Origin: CAZSRX01 sp964609675 [NCBI: uncultured Bacteroidota bacterium]
GTDB lineage: Bacteria; CLD3; SB21
Direction of reading: 5' to 3'
DNA length: 56,444 nt
Assembly: GCA_964609675.1 (NCBI GenBank)
Contig: CAZSRX010000028.1
Coordinates: forward strand, 1,749 to 58,192
The translations under genes and the position numbers were made by a program. The notes beneath the pieces are model-generated. The model did not search any database. It was not told the DNA's origin and saw only the letters and a program-made list of their open reading frames with translations. Positions 18,746 to 27,160 of this stretch are shown here, one piece after another (the first letter of the stretch is position 1; each line of letters begins with the position of its first letter).

Positions 18746-19180
18746 TTAATTGTCAATGATTTCTTCAATGCGTTCAATATCTTTGATCGCCGGAGTGACA
18801 ATGGCCTGTTCATACGGCGCACCCCAGAGTTGTGCCCAGGCATAAGGTTTACCGGTGACCTTAACCGTTTTGTGCTGAAGTCTCTTCCGTTCTTCATCCG
18901 TGCGGATACCGGCTTCATGGGTTTCCAGTGCGACCGAAAAGCTGTCCGAAAGAACAATCGTTACCCGCCGGCTCTCGAATAACGGACTGCCCGGCCGCTT
19001 GCTCTTGGGCATCATAAACACTTCATACCGTCCAACAATTGTTACTTTATGGGTATTGACAAACCGATTAAAATCGGTTTCATTGCGTATCTCGGGGATG
19101 GAATCACACATAAAACGATTTTCCTGATTAGTTGGAACGAACAAAACAAACGTAACGCTCATCATATATAATAAGTACAC
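18746..19180 (-). CDS. Small conserved hypothetical protein, possibly OB-fold
   Basis: A 144-residue protein with a short hydrophobic N-terminus (LLYMMSVTFVLFV) and no cysteine lipobox. The centre alternates beta-strand-like segments: HKVTIVGRYEVF, RRVTIVLSDSFSVALE, KTVKVTGKPYAW, ending with AIVTPAIKDIERIEEI. The pattern resembles OB-fold modules that bind nucleic acid or ligand, but I cannot name a family. The start is uncertain: GTG at 19180 has AGGAG 11 bases upstream, while ATGs at 19165 and 19162 lack a site. It lies upstream of the GWxTD gene in the same direction. Confidence 0.6.
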   Translation of the reverse strand: MYLLYMMSVTFVLFVPTNQENRFMCDSIPEIRNETDFNRFVNTHKVTIVGRYEVFMMPKSKRPGSPLFESRRVTIVLSDSFSVALETHEAGIRTDEERKRLQHKTVKVTGKPYAWAQLWGAPYEQAIVTPAIKDIERIEEIIDN

Positions 19181-19340
19181 GGCGACTTCATCTCCTTTTG
19201 ATGGTATAGGCTAAATGAAAACCGCTTCGGAATTGGCTTATCCTGCATACCATCGTTCGATAGACCGGCGTCCAGTCACAAATCAAATTGTTGGTATGCG
19301 CTGTGCGACGGATGCACGCATGCATTCATGGTATGAATAT

Positions 19341-20192
19341 TTATAAGTAATGTTTTGTCAGTTCTTTTTTCAGAAAATCGAACGCGAATTCCGGCGTATC
19401 GGCGAATTGAATAAGTTTTAAATCCTCGGGACTGATCATCTGGTTGCGGAGCATGGTGTCGAAGTTGATGACTTCTTTCCAGTATTCGGTGCCGTAGATA
19501 ATAATCGGCAGGGCTTTTTCTATCTTTCGGGTCTGGATCAGCGTAATCATCTCGAAGAACTCGTCCAGGGTGCCGTAACCGCCGGGAAAAATGATTAGCG
19601 CCTTGGCCAGATAGGCAAACCAGAATTTACGGACAAAGAAGTAATGGAAATCAAAACTCAGTTCGGGGGAGATATAGGGATTCGGCGCCTGTTCATGCGG
19701 CAGGGTGATATTGAATCCGAGGGAAGGGCCGCCGGCTTTTTTGGCGCCGCGATTAGCCGCCTCCATGATGCCGGGTCCCCCGCCGGAGCAGATTAGAAAT
19801 CGTTTGCCGTCGGACAGCGTCTTGGACCATCGGGTCAGCAGATAAGCTAGTTGCACGGCGTCTTCGTAATACTTGGAGGTGTCCAATTGTATCTTGGCTG
19901 ATTCCAGTTGCTGCAGGAGTGCCCGGGGCGGATTTTTTTGCTTGCGGATTTTCTGCTGCAGGTCTTTATAATTTTTCTTAGCGACTTCCGGCGTAAGGGT
20001 CCGCGCGGAGCCGAAGAATACGATGGTGTCGCGGACGGCCATTTTTCGAAAACGGCGCATGGGTTCGAGAAATTCGCACATCACGCGGATCAGGCGCGCG
20101 TCGGGGCTGTTGATAAACTCCAGATTATTATAGGCGGGCAAAGGACGGTTATTGGCGCCCATATGCGGGTATTTCTTACTTGGCTTATTCAC
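19341..20192 (-). CDS. LOG-family protein (putative nucleoside 5'-monophosphate phosphoribohydrolase)
   Basis: A 283-residue Rossmann-fold protein with the two LOG signatures: SGGGPGIMEAANRGAKKAGG and PGGYGTLDEFFE. Characterised members remove the ribose phosphate from nucleoside monophosphates, including cytokinin nucleotides; many are misannotated as lysine decarboxylases. The N-terminal ~90 residues extend beyond the minimal fold, as in the longer TIGR00730-type subgroup. I chose GTG at 20192 because AAAGGA lies eight bases upstream; the longer frame would run into the isocitrate dehydrogenase gene. That gene ends 16 bases upstream, so they are likely cotranscribed. Confidence 0.85.
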   Translation of the reverse strand: MNKPSKKYPHMGANNRPLPAYNNLEFINSPDARLIRVMCEFLEPMRRFRKMAVRDTIVFFGSARTLTPEVAKKNYKDLQQKIRKQKNPPRALLQQLESAKIQLDTSKYYEDAVQLAYLLTRWSKTLSDGKRFLICSGGGPGIMEAANRGAKKAGGPSLGFNITLPHEQAPNPYISPELSFDFHYFFVRKFWFAYLAKALIIFPGGYGTLDEFFEMITLIQTRKIEKALPIIIYGTEYWKEVINFDTMLRNQMISPEDLKLIQFADTPEFAFDFLKKELTKHYL

Positions 20193-20208
20193 GGCGTTTT
20201 TCCTTTCG

Positions 20209-21228
20209 TTAGGATAGGATTTTCTTAATGATCGCATCGCCCATCTGCGCGGTGGTGCAGGACGAGCCCGCTTTCAGATCGGGTGTGACGCAGGCGCCTT
20301 CGCGGATGACGTTTCGCAGGGCCGATTCGATTTTCCGTGCGGCTTCCGGTTCGCCGATATGATTGAGCATCAAGACCGACGCCATAATAATCCCGGCCGG
20401 GTTGGCGGTGTTTTGTCCGGCAATATCCGGCGCACTGCCGTGAGCGGCTTCAAAGACGGAGGCTTTCTGGCCGATATTCGCGCCCGCGGCAAGACCCGTT
20501 CCGCCGGCCAGTCCCGCCGTCAGGTCGGATAAAATGTCGCCGAACAAATTGGTTGTAACAATCACATCGAACGCGCGAGGATCACTGACCAACTGCATGA
20601 CGCAGGCATCGATGAGCCGGTCCTCAAACCGTATGTCCGGAAAATCCTTGGCCATTTCCTTGCCGACAGCCAGAAAAAGACCGGTCGTGCACTTGAGAAT
20701 GTTGGCCTTATGAACCAACGTTACTTTTTTACGCTTGTTTTTCCTCGCATAGTCAAACGCGTACCGGATGATACGCTCGGAACTCGCGCGGGTTACGACG
20801 GAAATATTCTCGGCGGCAATCACCGTACCGTCGGTAGTAATGAAGTGTTCCGCTCCGGAATACAGTTCTTCCGTGTTTTCGCGGATGACAACAATATCGA
20901 TATTCCCGAACGGCGTCGTAACGCCCTCAAACGAAACCGCCGGCCGGACGCTGGCGTAGAGCTGAAATTCCTGGCGCATGGATACGTTAACATTCCGGAA
21001 ACCGCCGCCCACCGGCGTTGTCAGGGGACCTTTTAAACATGTATGGTAGTGCCGGATGGATTCCAGCGTTTCATAAGGTATCGGCGTGTCGAATTTCTCT
21101 ACGGCCGCCATGCCGGCCAGCCGGACATCCCATTCGATTTTAACGCCCGCCGCTTCGATCACTTTTTTCGCCACATCCGTAATTAACGGCCCAATGCCGT
21201 CACCGGGAATTAATGTCAGATTGTACAT
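20209..21228 (-). CDS. NAD-type isocitrate dehydrogenase (isocitrate/isopropylmalate dehydrogenase family)
   Basis: A 339-residue beta-decarboxylating dehydrogenase. Motifs are LIPGDGIGP, the substrate loop NVNVSMRQEFQLYASVRP, ENTEELYSGAEH, the lysine segment VHKANILK, TTNLFGDILSDLTAGLAGG and the nucleotide site HGSAPDIAGQNTANP. ENTEELYSG and the short length resemble the mitochondrial IDH3-like, NAD-dependent group more than LeuB, but isopropylmalate or homoisocitrate dehydrogenase cannot be fully excluded. AGGAG sits six bases before the ATG. It probably feeds 2-oxoglutarate into the TCA cycle. No other TCA gene is in the window. Confidence 0.85.
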   Translation of the reverse strand: MYNLTLIPGDGIGPLITDVAKKVIEAAGVKIEWDVRLAGMAAVEKFDTPIPYETLESIRHYHTCLKGPLTTPVGGGFRNVNVSMRQEFQLYASVRPAVSFEGVTTPFGNIDIVVIRENTEELYSGAEHFITTDGTVIAAENISVVTRASSERIIRYAFDYARKNKRKKVTLVHKANILKCTTGLFLAVGKEMAKDFPDIRFEDRLIDACVMQLVSDPRAFDVIVTTNLFGDILSDLTAGLAGGTGLAAGANIGQKASVFEAAHGSAPDIAGQNTANPAGIIMASVLMLNHIGEPEAARKIESALRNVIREGACVTPDLKAGSSCTTAQMGDAIIKKILS

Positions 21229-21275
21229 AGCGCACTCCTGTATGAGGACGGTAATTGATAAAAATTTATATATAT

Positions 21276-21304
21276 AAGATAACGGATTTATACCGATGAA
21301 TCAA
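21276..21304 (-). promoter_or_regulatory. Sigma-70-like promoter for the isocitrate dehydrogenase gene
   Basis: On the minus strand TTGATT (21304-21299) and TATCTT (21281-21276) are 17 bases apart, giving a leader of roughly 40 bases before the ATG ending at 21228. Confidence 0.5.
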
Positions 21305-21377
21305 GCCTGATATATAATGCCAGGAACGTAAATATATTATTTGAATTTCTGCACGGGTTATCGAATTACATGATTAC

Positions 21378-21718
21378 ATGATTTTCGCGCATTTTTTCCG
21401 ATTTATAATCTTCAAAGGTTTTGTCGCAAATATCCCAATCACCAATCGATATGCGAAGTATCCGGAAAGCGGCGACGCAATATTTGAGAAATTCAACAGA
21501 AAATATCCGGTGGACGATGAAAACCCCGGATTGCTGAAAGGCCGGTGGAAATACACCAAACCGGTAATTATCGGATTTTTCGATAAACAGGCATTAAAAA
21601 TGATGCCCTTCCGAAGACTATCGGACCATTCTGAAATACCGGCTGGCGAGAGCCGTGGGCGATACCGTAATCGCGGAAGAATTGGATGAAAAAGAAATAT
21701 CATTTTACCGTTTTTAAT
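21378..21718 (+). pseudogene. Frameshifted gene remnant of unknown family
   Basis: The first frame reads as plausible protein (for example KYPESGDAIFEKFNRKYP and LLKGRWKYTKPVIIGFFDK) to about 21600. Past that, a different frame continues in the same style (EDYRTILKYRLARAVGDTV, then EKEISFYRF and a stop at about 21718). A single indel around 21600-21625 would join them. There is no signal peptide, family motif or good ribosome site at the start. I take it as a decayed gene fragment; it could also be chance open sequence. Confidence 0.4.
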
Positions 21719-21752
21719 ATGATGATCGCGGTTTGTAAAGAACAATCTATGG

Positions 21753-21781
21753 TTGTTTTTAAGTTTTAAAAATACTATATT
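21753..21781 (+). promoter_or_regulatory. Sigma-70-like promoter for the GYD gene
   Basis: TTGTTT (21753-21758) and TATATT (21776-21781) with a 17-base spacer; transcript start predicted near 21788, about 49 bases before the ATG. Confidence 0.5.
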
Positions 21782-21836
21782 ACCTAGAGGCATATCTGGA
21801 TATTTTTTATTCATTCATTAATTCAGGGAGGTTATC

Positions 21837-22133
21837 ATGAAAACATTTATTCTGCTGACCAAACTGTCGCCCGAAACTTCCAAACAGGTAAAAGACCGCG
21901 CCAAACTGGGCCGGGCTTGGCTGGAGCAGGTCAAAGAAAAATGCCCGGAAGTTAAATTTATTTCGCATTATGCGCTGCTTGGCGCGTATGATTTCATCGA
22001 TATATATGAAGCGCCGGACGAAGAATCCGCCGCAAAAGTATCGATGATCAGCTTATCCAATGGCGCTTACCAGGCCCAGAGCCTGACGGCCATTCCCTAT
22101 AAACGTTTTCTGGAACTGGCTGAAAAAATATAA
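21837..22133 (+). CDS. GYD-domain protein
   Basis: A 98-residue cytoplasmic protein of the GYD family (ferredoxin-like alpha/beta dimer barrels). The name-giving pattern is seen as LLGAYDFIDIYEAPDEESAAKVS, with the opening TFILLTKLSPE and the close TAIPYKRFLEL. No biochemical role is established for the family. It has a strong ribosome site (AGGGAGG five bases upstream), its own promoter and its own terminator, so it is a stand-alone, probably well-expressed unit. Confidence 0.85.
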   Translation: MKTFILLTKLSPETSKQVKDRAKLGRAWLEQVKEKCPEVKFISHYALLGAYDFIDIYEAPDEESAAKVSMISLSNGAYQAQSLTAIPYKRFLELAEKI

Positions 22134-22150
22134 GTTTTTCTTTTGTATCC

Positions 22151-22187
22151 AAAAAAAAAGTCACCGCAACCAGGTGACTTTTTTTTT
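22151..22187 (+). terminator. Rho-independent terminator after the GYD gene
   Basis: A 15-bp stem, A9-GTCACC paired with GGTGAC-T9, encloses a seven-base loop (GCAACCA). It begins 18 bases after the stop codon. The flanking A and T runs make it bidirectional. Confidence 0.9.
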
Positions 22188-22275
22188 ATTTAAAAATAAC
22201 GTTTATAAGAAATTATTTTAATTTTTTAACCAACAGTTTGTTACAATATTTTCATCAAACCACACGACGTTCTGC

Positions 22276-22304
22276 TTGATTATAAAATACATAATAGATA
22301 CATT
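22276..22304 (+). promoter_or_regulatory. Sigma-70-like promoter for pgeF
   Basis: TTGATT (22276-22281) and TACATT (22299-22304) are separated by 17 bases in a very AT-rich stretch. Further TATAAT-like words downstream make the exact -10 uncertain. Confidence 0.45.
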
Positions 22305-22336
22305 ATATGTTATAATATAATTGAATCGATTCGCTT

Positions 22337-23104
22337 ATGGAAGAAATGGTGTTTGATAAAAAGAACGGGCTGGTTCTTGGGCATTTCACGGCTTTAAATA
22401 ACGGCGAACCAGTCAAAGCGTTTTTTTCTACCCGTACGGGCGGCGTAAGTCCGAAACCATTTGATACGCTGAATCTTGGACTGCGTACCGGTGACGCGAT
22501 GGATAATATACTATCGAACCGGAGGCGATTCTTTGCCGCGGCCGGCATCGATGAAAATCGGGTGGTCCGCCAGATGCAGGTACACGGTGAACAAATTCGA
22601 TATGTCAATCAACCCGGTGTCTATGAACATACGGATGCCACGTATACCGATCAGCCCGATCTTTGGCTGACGGTAACCGCGTCGGACTGCGTACCGGTAA
22701 TGCTCTATGAGCCAAAAATCAAGCTTATCGCCGTGGTGCATGCGGGCTGGCAGGGAACCGCTCTTGGAATAGCTGAAAAAACCGTAAGACAAATCACTGG
22801 GCGCTTTGAAACGGCCGCTTCCGATTTTATTGCGGTGATAGGACCCTCCATCTGTCCGGACTGCATGGAAGTGGGGGAGGATGTCGCGGGAAGGTTTGAG
22901 GAGCCCTGGGTGATACGGAACGGCCTGACCAAACCGCATCTTGATCTCTGGAAAGCCAATTATGATCAACTGTACCGCGCCGGCGTCCGGGATATTCACA
23001 CGGTAAGATTGTGTACGAAACATATGCCGGAATTATTCTTTTCCCACCGGGGCAGCGGCGGCCAGTGCGGCCGCATGATAGGCGTCGTTGGCATCACTTA
23101 TTAA
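22337..23104 (+). CDS. pgeF: Peptidoglycan editing factor PgeF (laccase-domain, YfiH family)
   Basis: A 255-residue protein of the multicopper-polyphenol-oxidase-like (DUF152) family. Metal-ligand motifs are present: STRTGGVS, QMQVHGE, TASDCVPV, VHAGWQGTALGI, IGPSICPDCMEVG, and LCTKHMPELFFSHRG near the end. Homologs act on misassembled peptidoglycan precursors containing serine, or show purine nucleoside phosphorylase activity. Two ATGs (22337, 22346) are possible starts. It begins a run with the PAS protein and the TrmJ-like gene, 13 bases and then a 4-base overlap apart. Confidence 0.9.
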   Translation: MEEMVFDKKNGLVLGHFTALNNGEPVKAFFSTRTGGVSPKPFDTLNLGLRTGDAMDNILSNRRRFFAAAGIDENRVVRQMQVHGEQIRYVNQPGVYEHTDATYTDQPDLWLTVTASDCVPVMLYEPKIKLIAVVHAGWQGTALGIAEKTVRQITGRFETAASDFIAVIGPSICPDCMEVGEDVAGRFEEPWVIRNGLTKPHLDLWKANYDQLYRAGVRDIHTVRLCTKHMPELFFSHRGSGGQCGRMIGVVGITY

Positions 23105-23117
23105 GCGGGGTAACCGT

Positions 23118-23831
23118 ATGTACGAATATTCAAAAAACCTGATCCAGTACGCCGGCGACGCGATTATCACCGTCGGTAAAACGCAGTGTATCATGTCCTG
23201 GAACCTGGGCGCTCAGGAATTGCTGGGCTACACGCCCGAAGAGATCATCGGCAAATCCGTCGATATTCTGTCATCGCCCGACAGCAAGCGCTACCTGCGG
23301 ATGACCGTTTCGGAGGTGCTGGAAGGCGAAACGCTAAAGAACCTGGAATACGAGATGATCGGCAAGAAAGGCAAGGTAGCCGTATACCTGACAGCCTCTC
23401 CCATCAAAGACGAACTCAGCGAAATCATCGGCGTTTCTATTATTGCGAAAGATTTGACTGACCAGAATAAAATGATTCAGATACTGATTGAAAAACAGCG
23501 CCGCGACGAACACCTGCGCGGGCTTATCGAATCCCTGACTACGATCAATCATCATATCCGCAATGCGATTGCCGGAATCGGGCTCAAGGCGGACGTCTGC
23601 CGGCGCATCAACAAACTGGAAGAGTACCAGGAGCTCTGCACGACCTGCACCCGTCAGACGAAACGCATCACGGCTGTACTGGAAAGTCTGCATCAACTGG
23701 TCATGTACGCCCGAACCACCGACAAGGACGCGCCGACCAGGGAAATCAACGGATCGCCTTACCCGCAATTCGATATTGAGGCGGATCTGGAAGCGCGCCT
23801 GAAAAAAATCGATGAGAGTGAATCCCAATGA
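23118..23831 (+). CDS. PAS-domain protein with a histidine-kinase-like dimerisation helix but no ATPase domain
   Basis: A 237-residue cytoplasmic protein. Residues ~1-120 are a PAS domain (GDAIITVGKTQCIMSWNLGA, GYTPEEIIGKSV, LTASPIKDE, GVSIIAKDLTD). It is followed by a helical segment with INHHIRNAIAGI, resembling the H-box of histidine kinases, and a CTTCTRQTKRI helix. The catalytic HATPase_c domain is absent; the protein stops after a short acidic tail. It may be a phosphotransfer, scaffold or redox-sensing module (three cysteines cluster at CRR and CTTC). ATG at 23118 has GGGG seven bases upstream. Its last four bases overlap the trmJ-like start. Confidence 0.75.
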   Translation: MYEYSKNLIQYAGDAIITVGKTQCIMSWNLGAQELLGYTPEEIIGKSVDILSSPDSKRYLRMTVSEVLEGETLKNLEYEMIGKKGKVAVYLTASPIKDELSEIIGVSIIAKDLTDQNKMIQILIEKQRRDEHLRGLIESLTTINHHIRNAIAGIGLKADVCRRINKLEEYQELCTTCTRQTKRITAVLESLHQLVMYARTTDKDAPTREINGSPYPQFDIEADLEARLKKIDESESQ

Positions 23832-24571
23832 ACCGGGACGCAACCGCCGCTCCCTGTTTTTCCAATATCCGCGTTGTGCTGGTGGAACCTGAAGTGCCGG
23901 GCAATATCGGCGCCGTCGCCCGCGCAATGATGAATTTCGGGTTCCAGGACTTATGGCTCGTCAATCCCGGCGATTATAAGGCTCCGGAAGCTTACTGGAT
24001 GAGCGTTCACGCGCGGGATATCCTGGAAAATGCCCGCGTCGTTTCTTCGCTGGCCAAAGCCCTTGAAGGCGTTCATCTGTCCGTCGGTACAACCAACCGC
24101 ATCCGCAACACGCATCATCCGAGTTATATCCCGAAAGAAATCGCGGCGAAAATCAAAACCATCTCCGCCGATAACGCGGTTGCGCTGGTATTCGGCAACG
24201 AGCGCACCGGCCTCACCAATGACGCACTGCATCAATGCCAGTTACTGTCCACGATCCCCGCGCATCCGGCTAACGTATCGCTGAATCTGGCGCAGGCCGT
24301 CATCATCTTTTTGTATGAGATCTATCAGAACCGATTAGATGGCAACCCGAATTACGAATGGCGCATCACGGATCCGGTGGAAATGGAACACTTATACCAA
24401 CGCATCGAACGGGTGCTGACCCATGTCGGTTTCGTGCCCCACGATACCATGGAAAAGTTCATCCTGCGTATTCGCCGGGTATTCAATCGTACGCCGGTGG
24501 AAACCCGCGACGCGCGGCTGTTTCACCGCATATTCAAGCAAATCGAAGACTACCTGAACCGGTATCCTTAA
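23828..24571 (+). CDS. trmJ: TrmH-family RNA methyltransferase, TrmJ-like
   Basis: A 247-residue SPOUT methyltransferase. The first domain carries the trefoil-knot motifs VVLVEPEVPGNIGAVARAM, VFGNERTGLTND and IPAHPANVSLNLAQAV; the C-terminal ~80 residues are a helical extension as in TrmJ (tRNA Cm32/Um32 methyltransferase). A related rRNA or tRNA target is possible. The start overlaps the PAS gene stop by four bases (ATGA), indicating translational coupling. It ends before the decayed sorting-domain remnant. Confidence 0.87.
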   Translation: MNRDATAAPCFSNIRVVLVEPEVPGNIGAVARAMMNFGFQDLWLVNPGDYKAPEAYWMSVHARDILENARVVSSLAKALEGVHLSVGTTNRIRNTHHPSYIPKEIAAKIKTISADNAVALVFGNERTGLTNDALHQCQLLSTIPAHPANVSLNLAQAVIIFLYEIYQNRLDGNPNYEWRITDPVEMEHLYQRIERVLTHVGFVPHDTMEKFILRIRRVFNRTPVETRDARLFHRIFKQIEDYLNRYP

Positions 24572-24586
24572 TCCAGCGTTCGGATT

Positions 24587-24914
24587 TTAGCGTATCAGGA
24601 TCATCTTTTGAAGCTGCATGAATTCGCCTGACCGTAAGCGGATGATAGAGACACCGGCTGAAACGTTCTTTCCGTGATGGTCTCTTCCGTCCCAAACGCC
24701 TGCAGGCATTCCATCGGTCTGACTCTGTTAACCCGCGTGCGTACTTCCCGGTCCAACCAAAATCCGGTACGGCAAAGAATTTTTCAGGTCCAAAGAAAGC
24801 CAGTCGGCTGATCGGTTCCTCGGTAACCACGCCGATTTCAAACGAACATCGGTGCCGGCCGTTTTTTGCTACACGCATCCGCGGATGATTTATACTACCA
24901 CGCTGCCGCAGCAT
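24587..24914 (-). pseudogene. Frameshifted remnant of a secreted protein with a type IX (Por) C-terminal sorting domain
   Basis: On the minus strand the last 120 bases translate to PAGVWDGRDHHGKNVSAG, then VSIIRLRSGEFMQLQKM and ILIR before a stop at 24589. This is the FlgD-like/T9SS type A C-terminal signal pattern. Immediately upstream the pattern continues in another frame (DREVRTRVNRVRP), and further upstream in a third (for example FFGPEKFFAVPDFGW). At least two frameshifts therefore interrupt it, and no intact passenger domain or signal peptide is present. It is a decayed gene end filling the gap after trmJ. Confidence 0.6.
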
Positions 24915-25073
24915 ACCGTTTATTGAATCATCCCAATCTGAAAAATTCCGGAAATTAACCTGTAATTGAAATTTGAATAAACTGTATAACCAAGACGTTG
25001 TTGCCGGGAATCGCTTGTCACCTGCGAAATCAGTATAGCATTACATGAATCCGGATAAGATTTTCAAATCACA

Positions 25074-25100
25074 AAAAAAATGCTCCGGTCAGGAGCATTT
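25074..25100. terminator. Bidirectional hairpin terminator
   Basis: TGCTCC and GGAGCA pair around the loop GGTCA, flanked by an A run before and a T run after. It sits between the plus-strand trmJ side and the minus-strand porin operon and can stop both. Confidence 0.75.
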
Positions 25101-25130
25101 TTCTTTAAAAAATAAGAAGCAAAGACAAAA

Positions 25131-26486
25131 CTAAAACCGATAACTGAGACTCACCAGCACCTTATGAGAACGGTTCTTTTCGTTGGTCAGCAGCGGGTTA
25201 TCCTGGTCGTCCGTACCCAGAAGGCCGTCGGTCATGGCCTGTTTCCACCAGCCGTACTGGTAAGCCGCGTCCACTTTTACCTGTTTATCCAGAAGGAACG
25301 ATACGCCTCCGGAAAGAAACTGCCGGTTGGATGCCACCATTTCCACGTCGGGCTTGTACGGCGAGGACTGATAGTAATATCCGCCCATGACTTTGAAACC
25401 GAAGCGGGGTACGATGGCTTCCGCGCCCAGACGGTAATTAACCGCTTCGCGGCAATACGAACGGATGTTGCTGTTTATTCCGGCGTCGATATCCTCACCG
25501 CCATCGTAAATGTTGGAACTGAAACGGGTCTCTGACCAATCCAGGAATTCCACGCTACCGGTGAGCATCAGCATCTTGATTTTGTAGGAAGCGCCGATCT
25601 CAAAACGCCAGGGCGAATGGATCGTGTATTTCCGGTACGAATCATCGGTACTGGTGTACGTATAACCGCTGTCGTCCAGCAGGTCTTCAAAATAATTGGA
25701 ATTTTCCTCGACGGACAGATACGATGGCGTCGTAATCGTCAGGCCTAAACGGAGATTCGGATTGGGGCGGAACAGGGAACCCATTTTGAAACTGACACCG
25801 GTATATTCCGGCGACACTTCAAAGGAGACATTCTTAGATTCATAATACGTGTTATAATTATAATCATAAAGAATATCATCCGGATCGGTTTCCCAGTACC
25901 GCACATCAGCATTATTGGATCCGGTCAGCAGGTTTAGCGATCCGCCGATAGAGACATTCGGCGAGATATCCACCGCGCCGGCGAAAGTCCATTGATTCAA
26001 ACTGCCTTCGATGGAAGTCTCCTCCGCCTGATGAAACCGTTTACCGAGCGTAGTCAAGAAAGGTGAGCCAGAAAGCTCGTTGAAATCCGAGTACGAGTTG
26101 ATGCGGTTATAACCCAACGCGAATACCAGGCTTCCGCGGTAAGTGGGGAAGGGGAAGACCATGCCGACGGAATTGATAGCAGTAAATCCGTACGAATTAT
26201 TGGTCATCGTGCCCTGGTAATTGATGTCACTTTTGTTGGTTGTCCGTCCCAGTCCGGCATGAAATTCCATTTTCTTTATCTGCGCCAGTCCCGCCGGATT
26301 CCAGTAGGTGGCGGTATAATCCTCGGCGACCGCGGTAAACGCACCGCCTAAGGCCATGGCCCGCGCTCCCGGCCCGAATTCGTTATAGAACGGACGGATG
26401 GCATCGTTTTCGGTCTGTGCCTGAGCCGACAGAGTTATTAAGAAAGCGCCGATAATTGCTGATAAACCGCGTTTCAGATTACGCAT
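25131..26486 (-). CDS. FadL/OmpP1-like outer membrane transport protein
   Basis: A 451-residue beta-barrel protein. The signal peptide ends ...LSAQA; mature sequence opens with the family block GARAMALGGAFTAVAEDYTATYWNPAGLA, typical of the FadL/PorV superfamily. The rest is alternating strands with many aromatic residues, ending in SYRF, the terminal aromatic expected of barrels. Family members move hydrophobic compounds across the outer membrane. AGAGG lies seven bases before the ATG. It is the last gene of a three-gene unit behind two lipoproteins. Confidence 0.85.
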   Translation of the reverse strand: MRNLKRGLSAIIGAFLITLSAQAQTENDAIRPFYNEFGPGARAMALGGAFTAVAEDYTATYWNPAGLAQIKKMEFHAGLGRTTNKSDINYQGTMTNNSYGFTAINSVGMVFPFPTYRGSLVFALGYNRINSYSDFNELSGSPFLTTLGKRFHQAEETSIEGSLNQWTFAGAVDISPNVSIGGSLNLLTGSNNADVRYWETDPDDILYDYNYNTYYESKNVSFEVSPEYTGVSFKMGSLFRPNPNLRLGLTITTPSYLSVEENSNYFEDLLDDSGYTYTSTDDSYRKYTIHSPWRFEIGASYKIKMLMLTGSVEFLDWSETRFSSNIYDGGEDIDAGINSNIRSYCREAVNYRLGAEAIVPRFGFKVMGGYYYQSSPYKPDVEMVASNRQFLSGGVSFLLDKQVKVDAAYQYGWWKQAMTDGLLGTDDQDNPLLTNEKNRSHKVLVSLSYRF

Positions 26487-26506
26487 GATAGATCAACCTC
26501 TTTGGT

Positions 26507-27157
26507 TTATTTTTTGCCCCCCCGCGCCGAACCGCGTTCGCCGTAATTCCGGCGTTCGTTATTGGATTCGGTATGGCGGGTCGTGGTTTCACGCTGCTGA
26601 CCGGTATTCTGGTTATTGCCGGCGTTGTTCTGAGATGATCCGGAATTATTATTTCCGGAGGATGTGGTTGTAGTGGTCGCGGTGGATGTGGCGGAAGTTC
26701 CCGCTGAAGACGATCCGCCGGATGACGAACCGGCCGATCCGGACGTTGTGCCTGTGGGAGCTATACTGCCGGAACCCGATTCTTCCACCGCGGTTCGTCG
26801 CTGGCCGTAATTACGTTTCGAATGCTTTGGACTATCCGAACCATAGCTGTCCACGCCGCCTCCGCTGACCGTATGCGACGGATACCACCACGGCAGCGGC
26901 GCGATATAATAATCAATCCATATTGGGGAAGGGACGTATTCCCCGCCGACGCTATAACCGTTATACCTATCGGCATCGTTTTCTTCTGTCAGCAGAGAGT
27001 CTGTTTCGGCCGTATCCTCAAGGGTTTCATCAACCATGGTTTCCTGTGCCTTTTCGAGGGCAGATTGCGACATATATAACACGGTATAGCATCCCGGTAT
27101 CGTCATCGTAAAAAAAAGAAAACTGACGCTATATGCTATTTTGTTAAGCGTTTTCAT
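26507..27157 (-). CDS. Low-complexity lipoprotein, smaller paralog
   Basis: A 216-residue lipoprotein with lipobox IPGC followed by YTVL, which is also found at the same place in the upstream gene. Layout: signal peptide, acidic Glu/Asp/Thr linker (about residues 35-65), a short Trp/Tyr patch (IWIDYYIAPLPWWYPS), a basic spacer, then some 70 residues almost only Ser, Gly, Thr, Ala and Asn, and a basic end with RRNYGERG. I recognise no catalytic family. The composition suggests an extended, surface-exposed or periplasm-spanning protein. Its start lies three bases after the neighbour's stop. Confidence 0.75.
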   Translation of the reverse strand: MKTLNKIAYSVSFLFFTMTIPGCYTVLYMSQSALEKAQETMVDETLEDTAETDSLLTEENDADRYNGYSVGGEYVPSPIWIDYYIAPLPWWYPSHTVSGGGVDSYGSDSPKHSKRNYGQRRTAVEESGSGSIAPTGTTSGSAGSSSGGSSSAGTSATSTATTTTTSSGNNNSGSSQNNAGNNQNTGQQRETTTRHTESNNERRNYGERGSARGGKK

Positions 27158-27160
27158 ACG

